64,000 nt of DNA from Catenulispora sp. MAP5-51 (GCF_041261205.1 NZ_JBGCCH010000010.1:246561-310560); one strand, 5' to 3'; positions 41,274 through 50,617 are shown, counted from the stretch's first letter. The notes: generated by a model not told the origin, from the letters alone. Program-made: numbers and translations.

Positions 41274-41924
41274 CTACACCGGGACCTCATGGCCGATCGC
41301 CATCAGCAGCGCCCCGAGCTGCACGATCAGCTGCTGCTCGATCTCCGTGCGGGCCAGGTCCTGGTGCTTGAGCCAGTCCAGCACCGCGGTCTCGGCGGCG
41401 GCGACCCAGCACTTGAGCGTCATCCGGACGAGCGGGTCCACCGGTGTGGGTTCGCCGAGTCCTTCCACGAGTAGTTCATAGACGGTGTCCTCCACGGAGT
41501 GCACCAGCGCGGCCGACTCCCCGCCCGAGCCGTACGCCGCCGAACCGCCGAGCAGCGCGACGAACCCGGCGGAGTGCGCCTCGGCGAACTCCACGAACGC
41601 CCGGACCGCGCGGTCCAGCCGCTGGAGCGGGGTGTCGCCGGGCTCGACCTGCGCCAGGCGTCGCGTCAGCTCGGCCGCGGCCTTGGACAGCGCGGCGGCG
41701 TAGAGCTCCTGCTTGGTGCCGAAGTAGTGGTAGACCAGCGCGCGCGAGGCGCCGGCGGCCTGCGCCACGTCGTCGACCGAGACCTCGTCGGGGCCGCGCG
41801 TGGCGAGCAGGTCCAGGGCCGCCTCGATCAGCTCGTCGCGGCGTCGGTCGACCGACAGCCGGCGGCGGGGCGCCGTGCGCGGCGCGGGGCGGACGGGCTG
41901 GGAGCTGCGGGACTCGGACTGCAC
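41274..41924 (-). CDS. TetR-family regulator
   Basis: A 216-residue regulator: helix-turn-helix VSVDDVAQAAGASRALVYHYFGTKQELYAAAL near the N-terminus and a helical ligand domain ending LGALLMAIGHEVPV. The frame is open back to 42101, but the sequence there overlaps the divergent promoter, so GTG 41924 is preferred. It is divergent from the M24 / EphD-like operon and likely binds the inverted repeat at 42069-42087. It is the second TetR of the window and outside the catabolic island. Confidence 0.87.
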   Translation of the reverse strand: MQSESRSSQPVRPAPRTAPRRRLSVDRRRDELIEAALDLLATRGPDEVSVDDVAQAAGASRALVYHYFGTKQELYAAALSKAAAELTRRLAQVEPGDTPLQRLDRAVRAFVEFAEAHSAGFVALLGGSAAYGSGGESAALVHSVEDTVYELLVEGLGEPTPVDPLVRMTLKCWVAAAETAVLDWLKHQDLARTEIEQQLIVQLGALLMAIGHEVPV

Positions 41925-42042
41925 ATCGCCATGCTGCCACGTCCGGCGCCGGGAACGAATCGGCAAGCGTGTCGCGACCGTTCCCGAATCTGCCCGAACA
42001 GTGCTCTTCGGGGCCGCCGGTGTCCGTCCCGGAAACGGGGTC

Positions 42043-42087
42043 TTGTCGGCGGGACACTCCGCGTTTACATTAGACGCCGTGTCCAAT
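42043..42087 (+). promoter_or_regulatory. leaderless promoter with operator over the start codon
   Basis: TTGTCG (42043-42048), 17 bases, TACATT (42066-42071), then GTG 42079 seven bases on. ATTAGAC (42069-42075) and GTCCAAT (42081-42087) form a 7-5-7 inverted repeat with one mismatch, covering the -10, transcription start and start codon. It is the probable site of the divergent TetR. Confidence 0.65.
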
Positions 42088-42948
42088 AAAACCGGCCCCA
42101 CCCCCGAAGCCCTGCGGCGTCACCGCGACGCACAGGCGCTGGCCTACCGCTGTGCCGAGACGGTCGGTGCGGGTCTTGAGGCCGGCGTCACCGAGCGGGA
42201 GGTCGCGCACCGGATGCGCGCCTTCCTGCGGGAGAACGGCGTCGAGGACTTCTTCCACATCCCCTTCGCGTGGTTCGGGGAGCGCACCGCGTTCCGCTCG
42301 CTGAAGGGCCCGTGGACGCCGCTGCACTTCTTCCCGACGAACAAGCGGCTGCAGGAGGGGATGTCGTACATCCTCGACTGCTCCCCGGTGGTCGACGGGT
42401 ACGTCTCCGACATCGGCTACGCCGGCGTCCTCGGCGGACCCGGCGCGAACCGCATCTTCGACGCGCTCATGCGCGACCTCGCGGAGTACCGCACGGTGAT
42501 CCTGGAACGGATCAAGGCCGGGGACACCCTGTCCGAGGTCTACGCGGCCGTCGACGTCCTCATCGCGCGGCAGGGATACGAGTCCCGCCACAAGGTCTAC
42601 CCCGGCCGCGTCATCGGCCACCAGGTCGGCCGGATGACCCAGCGCCGGAACATGGGCCGCTACGCGTTCGGCTTCGGCCTGCGGACGCTGGAGACCCTCG
42701 GCCGCGAGATCGTCACCGAGGGCATCAAGGGCCGCTCCCCGCTGTGGGCCGGCGGCCGCGCCTCCCGCCACGCGCCCACGCCGGGGCTGTGGGCGGTCGA
42801 GCCGCACATCGGATTTCGCGACGTGGGAGTGAAGTTCGAGGAGCTGCTGGTCGTCACCGAGGACGACGCCTTCTGGCTCGACGACGACCTGCCGCACGTC
42901 CGGCGGTGGCAGGAGCAGGCCCGGACACTGGAAGGCGCCCACTCATGA
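42079..42948 (+). CDS. M24-family metallopeptidase-fold protein
   Basis: A 289-residue pita-bread-fold protein (aminopeptidase P / creatinase family). The five metal-ligand positions are present: D100 and D111 (ILDCSPVVDGYVSDIG), H181 (VIGHQVG), E241 (AVEPHIG) and E254 or E255 (KFEELLV), so two metal ions can bind. It lacks the N-terminal creatinase domain. GTG 42079 is set by the promoter architecture and the operator rather than by a ribosome-binding site. It overlaps the next gene by 4 bases (ATGA). Whether it cleaves peptides or another bond is unknown. Confidence 0.88.
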   Translation: MSNKTGPTPEALRRHRDAQALAYRCAETVGAGLEAGVTEREVAHRMRAFLRENGVEDFFHIPFAWFGERTAFRSLKGPWTPLHFFPTNKRLQEGMSYILDCSPVVDGYVSDIGYAGVLGGPGANRIFDALMRDLAEYRTVILERIKAGDTLSEVYAAVDVLIARQGYESRHKVYPGRVIGHQVGRMTQRRNMGRYAFGFGLRTLETLGREIVTEGIKGRSPLWAGGRASRHAPTPGLWAVEPHIGFRDVGVKFEELLVVTEDDAFWLDDDLPHVRRWQEQARTLEGAHS

Positions 42949-44717
42949 CCCAGGACGTCCGCACTCTCGCGGTCACCGTCGAGGGCGGCAAACTCTCCGT
43001 CCACACCTACGGGGACCCCTCGAAGCCGACCGTGATGTTGGTCCACGGTTACCCCGACACCCAGGCGGTGTGGGACGGCGTGGTGTCCGAACTCGTTGAG
43101 GACTTCCACGTCGTCACCTACGACACCCGTGGCATCGGCGCTTCCAAGGGGCCGCTGTTCAAGCACGGCTATACGTTGGAACACCTTGCGGACGACCTCT
43201 ATGCGGTCGCCGACGTAGTCGCCCCCGATATGCCGATCCATCTGGTCGGCCACGACTGGGGATCCATCCAGGCCTGGGAAGCGGTCACCCGTGCGGACTC
43301 CGCACAGCGTTTCCTTTCCTATACGTCCATCTCTGGTCCCTGCCTGGACCACGCCGCTATGTGGACGCGCTCCGGTATCCGGAAGCCGACGCCCAAGGCA
43401 GCGGCGCGTTCGCTGAAGCAGGCGCTCGCGTCGTGGTACATCGTCGTGTTCCACCTGCCTGTGGGACCGCGCGTGGCGTGGCGGCTCGGTCTGGCCAAGC
43501 AATGGCCACGGATCATCAAGGCTATAGAAGGCACCAGACTCGATCCCTCGCCGACTCTGCATAGGGATGGTTCGCGCGGCGTCCTCTATTACCGGGCCAA
43601 CATGCTGCCCAAGATGCGTCACCCCGAGGAGCGGCCGACCACGGTCCCGGTCCAGGTGCTCACACCGACCGGCGACCGGTTCGTCACCCCGGCCCTGGCC
43701 GCCCAGGCGCCGGTGCCGTGGACGGAGCGGCTCTATGTGCGCAAGGTCAATGGCGGCCACTGGATCGTGGTGAAGAAGCCGGCGCTGATCGCCGAGCGGA
43801 TCCGGGAGTTCGTCCAGTCCAGCATCGCGACTCCGGGAGGACCCGAGCCTGTGCGTTCCCTACTGCGTGCCGAGGCAAAGCAAGGCACTAAAGACCGGCG
43901 CGAGTTCGAGGACAAGCTCGTCGTCATCACCGGCGCCGGCTCCGGGATCGGACGCGCCACCGCGTTGGCTTTCGCCGAGAAGGGCGCGGACATCGTCGTC
44001 GCCGACATAGACGCTGTCGCCGCGGCGCGGACCGTGGAGCTGGTGGAACTGCTCGGCGCGCGCGGCTACCTCTATACGGTCGACGTCTCCTCCGGTGAGG
44101 CTATGGAGAAGTTCGCGAACGACGTGAAGGCGACGGCAGGCGTCCCCGACGTGGTCGTCAACAACGCGGGCATCGGGATGTCCGGTCCGTTCCTCGCCAC
44201 AGAGGTGAAGGACTGGGAGAAGATCCTCGGCGTCAACGTGTGGGGCGTCATCCACGGCGCGCGCTGCTTCGGCGAGATGATGCGGGAGCGCGGCGAGGGC
44301 GGGCACATCATGAACCTCGCATCGGCGGCCGCTTATACGCCGTCGCGCACGCTCTCCGCGTACTCGACCTCCAAGGCCGCCGTCCTCATGCTCTCCGAGT
44401 GTCTGCGCGCGGAGTTCGCCCGCCACGGCATCGGCGTCTCGGCGATCTGCCCGGGCTTCATCGCCACCAACATCACCCGGACCACGAAGTTCGTCGGGCA
44501 GAGCGCGGAGCAGCAGGAGCGCACCCGGCAGCGCGTCACCGGCCTGTACCGGAGGCGGAACTTCGGCCCCGACAAGGTGGCCGAGCGCATCGTGGACGCC
44601 GTGCGGCGCGACAGGCCGGTGGTCCCGGTGGCGCTGGAGGCGAAGGCGAGCAAGGCCATCTCGCGGCTGTCCCCGGCGCTGGCCCGCCGGATGGCGAAGA
44701 TCGACCCGACCGGCTGA
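42945..44717 (+). CDS. alpha/beta hydrolase - SDR fusion protein (EphD-like)
   Basis: A 590-residue two-domain enzyme, same order and size as mycobacterial EphD (about 592). The N-terminal domain (1-300) is an epoxide-hydrolase-type alpha/beta hydrolase with LVHGYPD, the nucleophile D104 in VGHDWGS, and a C-terminal NGGHWIV histidine. The C-terminal domain (about 322-590) is an SDR with TGAGSGIG (329-336), NNAG, and YSTSK. EphD acts on mycolic-acid-type lipids; a lipid substrate is likely here too. Codons such as TAT and ATA are commoner than in neighbours. It lies between the M24 and di-iron genes in one operon. Confidence 0.93.
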   Translation: MTQDVRTLAVTVEGGKLSVHTYGDPSKPTVMLVHGYPDTQAVWDGVVSELVEDFHVVTYDTRGIGASKGPLFKHGYTLEHLADDLYAVADVVAPDMPIHLVGHDWGSIQAWEAVTRADSAQRFLSYTSISGPCLDHAAMWTRSGIRKPTPKAAARSLKQALASWYIVVFHLPVGPRVAWRLGLAKQWPRIIKAIEGTRLDPSPTLHRDGSRGVLYYRANMLPKMRHPEERPTTVPVQVLTPTGDRFVTPALAAQAPVPWTERLYVRKVNGGHWIVVKKPALIAERIREFVQSSIATPGGPEPVRSLLRAEAKQGTKDRREFEDKLVVITGAGSGIGRATALAFAEKGADIVVADIDAVAAARTVELVELLGARGYLYTVDVSSGEAMEKFANDVKATAGVPDVVVNNAGIGMSGPFLATEVKDWEKILGVNVWGVIHGARCFGEMMRERGEGGHIMNLASAAAYTPSRTLSAYSTSKAAVLMLSECLRAEFARHGIGVSAICPGFIATNITRTTKFVGQSAEQQERTRQRVTGLYRRRNFGPDKVAERIVDAVRRDRPVVPVALEAKASKAISRLSPALARRMAKIDPTG

Positions 44718-44731
44718 GGAGCTGAACCGAC

Positions 44732-45715
44732 ATGGCTGACACCCCGGCGGTCGCCGACACCGCGGCCGAGACGGACCCGGCGACCACCTCGGACATCGAA
44801 CGGCACCCGGACCTCAAACCGCGGCGGGTGAAGTTCGACTGGGAGAACACGCCGCTGCACTGGATCCCCGAGGATCCGTACGCGACGCACATCATCAACG
44901 TGCTGCACCTGCTGCTGCCGGCCGGCGAGCGCTGGTTCGTGCACGTCTACAAGCAGATCCTGCCCTACATCCGCGACGAGCAGCTCAAGGCCGAGGTCAA
45001 GGGCTTCATGGGCCAGGAGGGCACGCACGCGGTCGCGCACCAGAACGTGCTGCACCACATGAAGGTGCAGGGGCTGGACCCGGACCCGTTCGTGGCGCAG
45101 ATCGAGTGGCTCTTCGAGCAGCTGCTCGGGGACAGCACCATGCCGCCGTTCGCGCGCAAGAAGTGGCTGCGCGAGCGGCTGGCGGTCATCGCGGCGATCG
45201 AGCACTTCACGGCGGTGCTCGGCAAGTGGATCGTGGACTCCCGCGGCCTGGACACCGCCGGCGCCGACCCGGTGATGCTGGACCTGCTGCGCTGGCACGG
45301 CGCCGAGGAGGTTGAGCACCGCTCGGTGGCCTACGACGTGTTCATGCACCTGGACGGCTCCTACGCCCGCCGCACCCGCGCGATGCTGGTGACCTCCGTG
45401 GCCTTCGCCTGGATCTGGGGCCGGGGCGCGAAGTACATGGTCGCCCACGATCCGCACGGCCTGCGCCCCGGCCGGCCGAGCCGGATGACCGAGCGCGAGT
45501 TCCTGGGACGCTTCCGCGCCGCGGCCCGCCGCGGCCGCCTGCCTTCCCTCGGCAGCCTGGTCGTCGAGGTGCCGAGGTACCTCAAGCCGTCGTACCACCC
45601 GTCGCGCCACGGCTCGACGCAGTCGGCGCTGGACTACCTCGCGGAGTCCCCGGCCGCCGTCTACGCGGCCGAGCTGGCGGCGGCGCGGAAGGGCGGCGCG
45701 GGCGGCGCGGGCTGA
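44732..45715 (+). CDS. ferritin-like 'metal-dependent hydrolase' family protein
   Basis: A 327-residue helical protein of the PF10118-type family. Metal-binding patterns GQEGTHAVAH, AAIEHFT and GAEEVEHRS suggest a di-iron centre in a ferritin-like bundle, despite the family's 'hydrolase' name. A hydrophobic segment near LVTSVAFAWIWGRG may associate with membrane. ATG 44732 follows GAGGAGC. It is the last gene of the operon with the EphD-like fusion, and a terminator follows 17 bases after the stop. A role in oxidising a lipid is plausible. Confidence 0.88.
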   Translation: MADTPAVADTAAETDPATTSDIERHPDLKPRRVKFDWENTPLHWIPEDPYATHIINVLHLLLPAGERWFVHVYKQILPYIRDEQLKAEVKGFMGQEGTHAVAHQNVLHHMKVQGLDPDPFVAQIEWLFEQLLGDSTMPPFARKKWLRERLAVIAAIEHFTAVLGKWIVDSRGLDTAGADPVMLDLLRWHGAEEVEHRSVAYDVFMHLDGSYARRTRAMLVTSVAFAWIWGRGAKYMVAHDPHGLRPGRPSRMTEREFLGRFRAAARRGRLPSLGSLVVEVPRYLKPSYHPSRHGSTQSALDYLAESPAAVYAAELAAARKGGAGGAG

Positions 45716-45732
45716 GCGCCGCCCCTCAGGAC

Positions 45733-45771
45733 GGCGGGGTCGTGGCAGATCAGGGCTGCCGCGACCCCGCC
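45733..45771 (+). terminator. intrinsic terminator of the M24-EphD operon
   Basis: GGCGGGGTCG and CGACCCCGCC close a stem extended by GGCAG/CTGCC, followed by TTTGCGTGCG and TCTTTT. Confidence 0.85.
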
Positions 45772-45857
45772 TTTGCGTGCGTCTTTTCCAGATCTTGATC
45801 GGGCGCTAAATCCCTTTTGGCCCGATTCCTGTCGGCGCGACGATCTAGCATGTGGCC

Positions 45858-46985
45858 ATGCAGCAAAGCACGGATGTCTCCGACCCGCACTGTCAGTCCG
45901 GCCGCGCCTGGGTGGACGAGGCGATCCGGCGCGTCTCGGCGGACGCCAACCGCTCCGCCGACACGCACCTGATCCCGCTCCGGCTGCCCGACCCGTGGCC
46001 GGAGTGGGGTATCGACGTGTACCTCAAGGACGAGTCGACGCATCCCACCGGTTCGCTCAAGCACCGGCTGGCGCGCTCGCTGTTCCTGTACGGGCTGTGC
46101 AACGGCTGGATCCGCGAGGGCACGACGATCGTGGAGGCCTCCAGCGGCTCGACCGCGGTGTCCGAGGCCTACTTCGCACGGATGCTGGGCCTGCCGTTCG
46201 TGGCGGTGATGCCGCGCTCGACGTCCAAGGAGAAGTGCGAGCTCATCGAGTTCCAGGGCGGGCAGTGCCACTTCGTGGACGACCCCGGCGCACTGTACGA
46301 GGAGGCGCGGCGGGTCGCCGCCTCGGCCCCGGCCGCGTCCGGCGGCGGCCACTACATGGACCAGTTCACCTACGCCGAGCGGGCCACCGACTGGCGGGGC
46401 AACAACAACATCGCGGAGTCGATCTTCGAGCAGATGGGGCAGGAGCGGCACCCCTGCCCGCGCTGGGTCGTGGTCGGAGCCGGGACCGGGGGCACTTCCG
46501 CGACGATCGGCCGATACCTGCGGTACCAGCGGTACGGGACGCAACTGTGCGTCGTGGACCCGGAGAACTCGGCGTTCTTCGAGGGCTGGCGCAGCCACGA
46601 CCTGTCGTACGTGACCGGCAAGGGCTCGCGCATCGAGGGCATCGGCCGCCCGCGCGTGGAGCCGTCCTTCCAGCCGGACGTCGTGGACCGTATGATCCGG
46701 GTCCCGGACGCCGCGTCCATCGCGGCCATGCGGCTGGTCTCCGAGATGTCCGGCCGCGACGCCGGCGGCTCGACCGGGACCAACTTCTGGGGCGTGGTGA
46801 AGCTGATGTGCGAGCTGCGCGCCGTCGGGGCCCGGGGCTCCATCGTCACCCTGTTGTGCGACGGCGGCGAACGGTATCGGAACACTTACAAATCCGAGGC
46901 ATGGCTGGCTGAGCAAGGGCTCGATCTGGCACCGTACAGCGAGCAGTTGCGAGTGGCGCTCGCCACCGGGAACTGGCCCGAATGA
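45858..46985 (+). CDS. cds1: PLP-dependent cysteine desulfhydrase / cysteine synthase-family protein (Cds1-like)
   Basis: A 375-residue fold-type II PLP enzyme. The PLP lysine is in [11 protein letters not shown], the substrate loop in [12 protein letters not shown], and the phosphate-binding glycines in [13 protein letters not shown]. It resembles mycobacterial Cds1, an L-cysteine desulfhydrase releasing H2S, pyruvate and ammonia, rather than the biosynthetic CysK/CysM. ATG 45858 is preferred to GTG 45852: a TAGCAT -10 hexamer (45846-45851) ends 6 bases before it, suggesting a leaderless message. It is monocistronic. Confidence 0.87.
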   Translation: MQQSTDVSDPHCQSGRAWVDEAIRRVSADANRSADTHLIPLRLPDPWPEWGIDVYLKDESTHPTGSLKHRLARSLFLYGLCNGWIREGTTIVEASSGSTAVSEAYFARMLGLPFVAVMPRSTSKEKCELIEFQGGQCHFVDDPGALYEEARRVAASAPAASGGGHYMDQFTYAERATDWRGNNNIAESIFEQMGQERHPCPRWVVVGAGTGGTSATIGRYLRYQRYGTQLCVVDPENSAFFEGWRSHDLSYVTGKGSRIEGIGRPRVEPSFQPDVVDRMIRVPDAASIAAMRLVSEMSGRDAGGSTGTNFWGVVKLMCELRAVGARGSIVTLLCDGGERYRNTYKSEAWLAEQGLDLAPYSEQLRVALATGNWPE

Positions 46986-47051
46986 GGGCTCTGACGATGC
47001 CGGTCGAGTAGTCGATCCGGGGATTGTCACAAAGCTGTTTCGAAGTCTTTA

Positions 47052-47175
47052 CCTGCGACGGGGCAACCATCAGGTGCTACGTACGTAGGCCCACGCCTTT
47101 CTACGCACATCGCAGGATGCGCAGATTCTCGCCTCTGGGGAGGGTTGCGTGGGCGGTTGAATATCGCCGCCCACG
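47052..47175 (+). promoter_or_regulatory. structured 5' leader candidate
   Basis: CCTGCGA (47052-47058) pairs with TCGCAGG (47110-47116) around a perfect 12-base palindrome CTACGTACGTAG (47077-47088). A second hairpin, CGTGGGCGG / CCGCCCACG (47148-47175), follows, then GGAGG and ATG 47198. I recognise no known riboswitch consensus. Confidence 0.45.
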
Positions 47176-47197
47176 TCCCACCTACGGAGGAACCCCC

Positions 47198-47416
47198 ATG
47201 CATGTCACGAACAAGGCTCGGCCGGCCTTCGCCGCCGAGGCCGCGTCCGGTGCCGGCATGGGAGTGACGGCTCCGTCTTCCGCCGCGGAGGCCGTGCTCT
47301 CCATCCCCCTCAACTCGGGTGACGGATCGAGCGCCGACTTCATGAACTCGAACTCCGACGGCCATGGCCGTTACCTCTCATTCACCGCCGACGTCCTCGG
47401 CGGTCTCATGGCCTGA
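47198..47416 (+). CDS. small protein of unknown function
   Basis: A 72-residue frame starting MHVTNKARPAFAAEAASGAG with GGAGG 8 bases upstream, behind a structured leader. The first third is Ala-rich; the rest reads SIPLNSGDGSSADFMNSNSD with no recognised motif. It may be a genuine small protein, a leader peptide for the cell-wall protein at 47597, or spurious. The 180 bases between the two genes have no terminator I can see, so cotranscription is possible. Confidence 0.45.
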   Translation: MHVTNKARPAFAAEAASGAGMGVTAPSSAAEAVLSIPLNSGDGSSADFMNSNSDGHGRYLSFTADVLGGLMA

Positions 47417-47596
47417 CCGGCCACACCCCCCAGCCTGGCCGCGATCGGCCCGGGTCCACGAGGCCCGCACCGACCCGCGACCAGCCCCGCCGCCGCGAGG
47501 CGACCGGGGCACCACACACAACTGAAGACAGCAGAAAAACGAACGCCGGAGCAGCCAGTCCCAGGCACCCGGCCCATTCCGGAGGTCCCCCCAATA

Positions 47597-49363
47597 ATGG
47601 GAAACCAGAACCATTCTGTCGCCCGTAAGCGTCTTTCGACGCTGGCCATCTCCACCACGCTGGCCGCAGTCGGCGTCGGTGTCGTCGGCACCGGTGCGGC
47701 GAACGCCGCGACCGGCACGCCGCAGGCGCACACGCAGGGCGGCCAGCAGGTCGCCGCCAGCGTGTTCAAGGCGTCGGTCACCACAGGCGCCGGCGCGACG
47801 AGCCTGACCGGCAACGTCGACCTGACCGGCACCACGGTCGACGCGAGCATCGCGAACACCGCCTCGGTCACCATCAACTGGGATGGCGCCAAGGACGTCC
47901 AGACGGTCAACTTCGCGGCCGACGGCACCCTGTCCGCGTCCGCGGCCAAGGTGGCCCACCCCTACGCGGCCGCCGGCACCTACAACGTCATAGTGACCCT
48001 GAACGACGGCTCCAAGACGCCGCCGACCGTGACGCAGAAGATCACCGTGTCCGACGTGACGCTCGCCGCGTCGCTGTCCGCGACCAGCACCAAGAAGAAC
48101 AGCCCGGTGACCCTGTCCCTGGCCGGCTCTTCCGTGGACCAGTCGGTCAAGACCGCTTCGACCACGGTCAACTGGGGCGACAACGTCACCACGACCTTCC
48201 CCGGCGACCCGTCGCAGATCAAGGCCACCGACGCGAAGCTGTCGCACTCCTACGCCGCCGACAAGACCTACACGGTCACGGTGACGCTGAGCGACGGTGC
48301 CGCCAAGCCCACGACGGCCACCCAGACCTTCACCGTGAAGGTCAGCGAGACCGGCACCGTGGTCCTGCAGGCCGCCGGCGCGACCCGCTACGAGACCGGT
48401 GTCCAGATCTCGCAGCACCAGTGGGCCGACACCGGTGTCACCACCGACAACCGCGAGCAGGCCAAGTCGGTCGTGCTGGCCACCGGCAACGACTTCGCCG
48501 ACGCGCTGGTCGCCGTGCCGTTCGCCAAGAAGGTCCAGGGCCCGCTGCTGCTCACCGACGGCCTCGCGACCACGACCAACGACAAGGTGCTGACCGAGAT
48601 CGAGCGGATCCTGCCGAAGGGTTCGAGCGTCTACCTGCTGGGCGGCACCGCGGCGCTCAACTCGGGCATCGAGACCCAGCTGCAGAAGCAGGGCTACACC
48701 ACCCACCGCCTGGCCGGCGCGGACCGTTTCGAGACCGCGCTGCAGGTCGCCGAGAGCCCGCTGGGCATGAACAACCCGTCGCACGTGATCGTGGCCCGCG
48801 GTGACGAGGGCCAGAACCACGACGGCTTCGCCGACGCCCTGGCGGCCGGTCCGTACGCGGCCAACGTGTTCGGCGCCGGCGACGGCGGCTCGGCGGTGGT
48901 CCTGAGCAACTTCAAGAGCTTCGACGCCGACACCGCGGCCTACGTGAACAGCAAGCTGAAGGCCGGCCAGCAGAACGTGGCCGCCATCGGCGGCCAGGCC
49001 GTCGCGGCGATGACGACCATCAAGGGCTCGGCCGGCACCTACAGCACCGCGTATGGCAGCGACCGCTACATCACCGCAGCCATGGTGGCCTCGCACTTCC
49101 TGCCCAACGGCAAGACCGACCAGATCGGTGTCGCCACCGGCCTGGTGTACCCGGACGCCCTGACCGGTGGTGCCTACATGGCCACCGTCAACGGCCCGCT
49201 GCTGCTGACCGACCCGAAGGTGCTGCCGGCCTCCACCGCGGCCGCGATCAACGGCACCAGCACCACGGAGATCAACATCTTCGGCGGCAACGCCGCCGTC
49301 TCGCAGGACGTCGCGAAGCAGATCGCGGCCCTGGTGAAGGTCACCACCATCGGCAAGTTCTAA
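47597..49363 (+). CDS. exported protein with two PKD-like domains and three cell-wall-binding type 2 repeats
   Basis: A 588-residue secreted protein. The signal peptide runs to GTGAANA-AT (about residue 37). Two immunoglobulin/PKD-like domains (about 50-150 and 155-250) share the INWDGA / VNWGDN and HPYAAAGTYNV / HSYAADKTYTV motifs. The last 330 residues contain three PF04122-type repeats marked by ATRYETGVQIS, ADRFETALQVA and SDRYITAAMVA, each followed by a FADAL or YPDAL-type strand and an LLGG/IGG/FGG motif. Such repeats anchor proteins to cell-wall polymers. It likely coats the surface or mediates adhesion. GGAGG precedes the ATG by 11 bases; a UUCG-loop terminator follows. Confidence 0.93.
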   Translation: MGNQNHSVARKRLSTLAISTTLAAVGVGVVGTGAANAATGTPQAHTQGGQQVAASVFKASVTTGAGATSLTGNVDLTGTTVDASIANTASVTINWDGAKDVQTVNFAADGTLSASAAKVAHPYAAAGTYNVIVTLNDGSKTPPTVTQKITVSDVTLAASLSATSTKKNSPVTLSLAGSSVDQSVKTASTTVNWGDNVTTTFPGDPSQIKATDAKLSHSYAADKTYTVTVTLSDGAAKPTTATQTFTVKVSETGTVVLQAAGATRYETGVQISQHQWADTGVTTDNREQAKSVVLATGNDFADALVAVPFAKKVQGPLLLTDGLATTTNDKVLTEIERILPKGSSVYLLGGTAALNSGIETQLQKQGYTTHRLAGADRFETALQVAESPLGMNNPSHVIVARGDEGQNHDGFADALAAGPYAANVFGAGDGGSAVVLSNFKSFDADTAAYVNSKLKAGQQNVAAIGGQAVAAMTTIKGSAGTYSTAYGSDRYITAAMVASHFLPNGKTDQIGVATGLVYPDALTGGAYMATVNGPLLLTDPKVLPASTAAAINGTSTTEINIFGGNAAVSQDVAKQIAALVKVTTIGKF

Positions 49364-49426
49364 CAACCCGCCGAGGGACCAGGGCGCTCTTCGCGAGTGC
49401 CTGACAACTGAATAGCCAGACCTCTG

Positions 49427-49458
49427 CCAGGCCCGCCGGATTCGTCCGGCGGGCCTGG
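49427..49458. terminator. strong 14-bp terminator hairpin with TTCG tetraloop
   Basis: CCAGGCCCGCCGGA and its exact complement around TTCG, an extra-stable loop. It lies between convergent genes, 64 bases after the cell-wall protein stop. Confidence 0.9.
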
Positions 49459-49485
49459 TGTGTCATTCGGTGTGCCCCGCCGGGC

Positions 49486-50511
49486 TCAGCGCTGCGGGTG
49501 GTTCTGCGCCGGGGCCAGGCCCCCGGTCATCGCCGTCGGCCGGTTGAAGTACGACGTCCCGTTCTGCAACGTGACCCCCTTCATCAGCGTACTGACGGTG
49601 ACGAAGGTGTACCCCTGCTGCCTGAGCTGCTGGATCACCGCGGGCATCGCGTCGACCGTGGTCTTGTGCGTGTCGTGGGAGAGCACGATGCGGCCGGGCT
49701 CGGCGTGGCCGACGATCTGGTCGGCGACGCGGGCCGGGTCCGGGTACTTCCAGTCCTCGGGGTCGACGCGCCACATGATGAAGGGGAAGCCGCCGATGCC
49801 GCGCACCGTGTCGTTGACCGCGCCGTAGGGCGGACGGACCAGCGTCGGGCGCGGTATGCCGGCCGCGGCTATCGCGTCGGCGGCGCGGTTGATCTCGTCC
49901 TGGACCGCGGCGGCGGGCAGCTTGGAGAGGTCCTTGTGGTCCCAGGTGTGGTTGCCGACCTCGTTGCCCTCGGCGTACTCGCGGTTGACCAGGGACGGGT
50001 ATTTGACCGCCTGGTCGCCGAGCACGAAGAAGGTGGCCGGGACGTTCTGGGCCTTCAGCAGGTCCAGCAGGCGGCCGGTGTCGGGGCCGGGGCCGTCGTC
50101 GAAGGTGAGGGCGATGCACTTGGCCACCGAGCAGTCGACGTCCGCGTTGGTGCGCGGGGTCGGCGGCGGGCGGTAGCCGGGGGCGGTGGTGCCAGGGCCG
50201 GGGTTCGGTGCGGTGCCGGAGGCGGTCGAGGGGCTGGTGCCGGGGGCGGTGGTGCTGCTGGTTCCGCTGCTCCCCGAGGCTCCTCCGGGCGTCTGTGTCT
50301 GTGTCTGGGCCTGGGTCTGGCTTTGGCCGCCGGGACTGGAATCCGTCCGCGTCGCGGAGGGTCTCGCGCTCGACGGAGACGCGCTCCGCCCGCTGGATCC
50401 ATTGCTCGCGCACGCTGTGGCCGTCGCTCCGACCGCGCCGAGGACGGCGACGGCGGTGAGGGTGTGCTTGAACTGGGACAAGAACGGGCGAATCATCGGA
50501 CAATCATTCAC
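49486..50511 (-). CDS. polysaccharide deacetylase (NodB-fold) exported protein
   Basis: A 341-residue protein: N-terminal hydrophobic segment ending TATACASN (a weak lipobox, or a signal peptidase site), a 75-residue Ser/Thr/Gln/Pro linker with TQTQTQT repeats, then a carbohydrate esterase 4 domain. Motifs are ALTFDDGP (catalytic Asp and metal Asp), NHTWDHKDL (metal His pair), RPPYGAVN, and VLSHDTHKTT (catalytic His). It would deacetylate peptidoglycan or another N-acetylated wall polymer outside the cell. GTG 50511 or ATG 50496 may be the start. Convergent with the cell-wall-binding protein gene. Confidence 0.93.
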   Translation of the reverse strand: MNDCPMIRPFLSQFKHTLTAVAVLGAVGATATACASNGSSGRSASPSSARPSATRTDSSPGGQSQTQAQTQTQTPGGASGSSGTSSTTAPGTSPSTASGTAPNPGPGTTAPGYRPPPTPRTNADVDCSVAKCIALTFDDGPGPDTGRLLDLLKAQNVPATFFVLGDQAVKYPSLVNREYAEGNEVGNHTWDHKDLSKLPAAAVQDEINRAADAIAAAGIPRPTLVRPPYGAVNDTVRGIGGFPFIMWRVDPEDWKYPDPARVADQIVGHAEPGRIVLSHDTHKTTVDAMPAVIQQLRQQGYTFVTVSTLMKGVTLQNGTSYFNRPTAMTGGLAPAQNHPQR

Positions 50512-50617
50512 TGCCGACCGGCCAGTTCCATAACCAGGCAGGTCAGTGCGCCGGAGTGAATCAGGGGTTCACAATGGGTGATCGTGCGGACACGCCTCCT
50601 TTCGATATGTTTCGACC

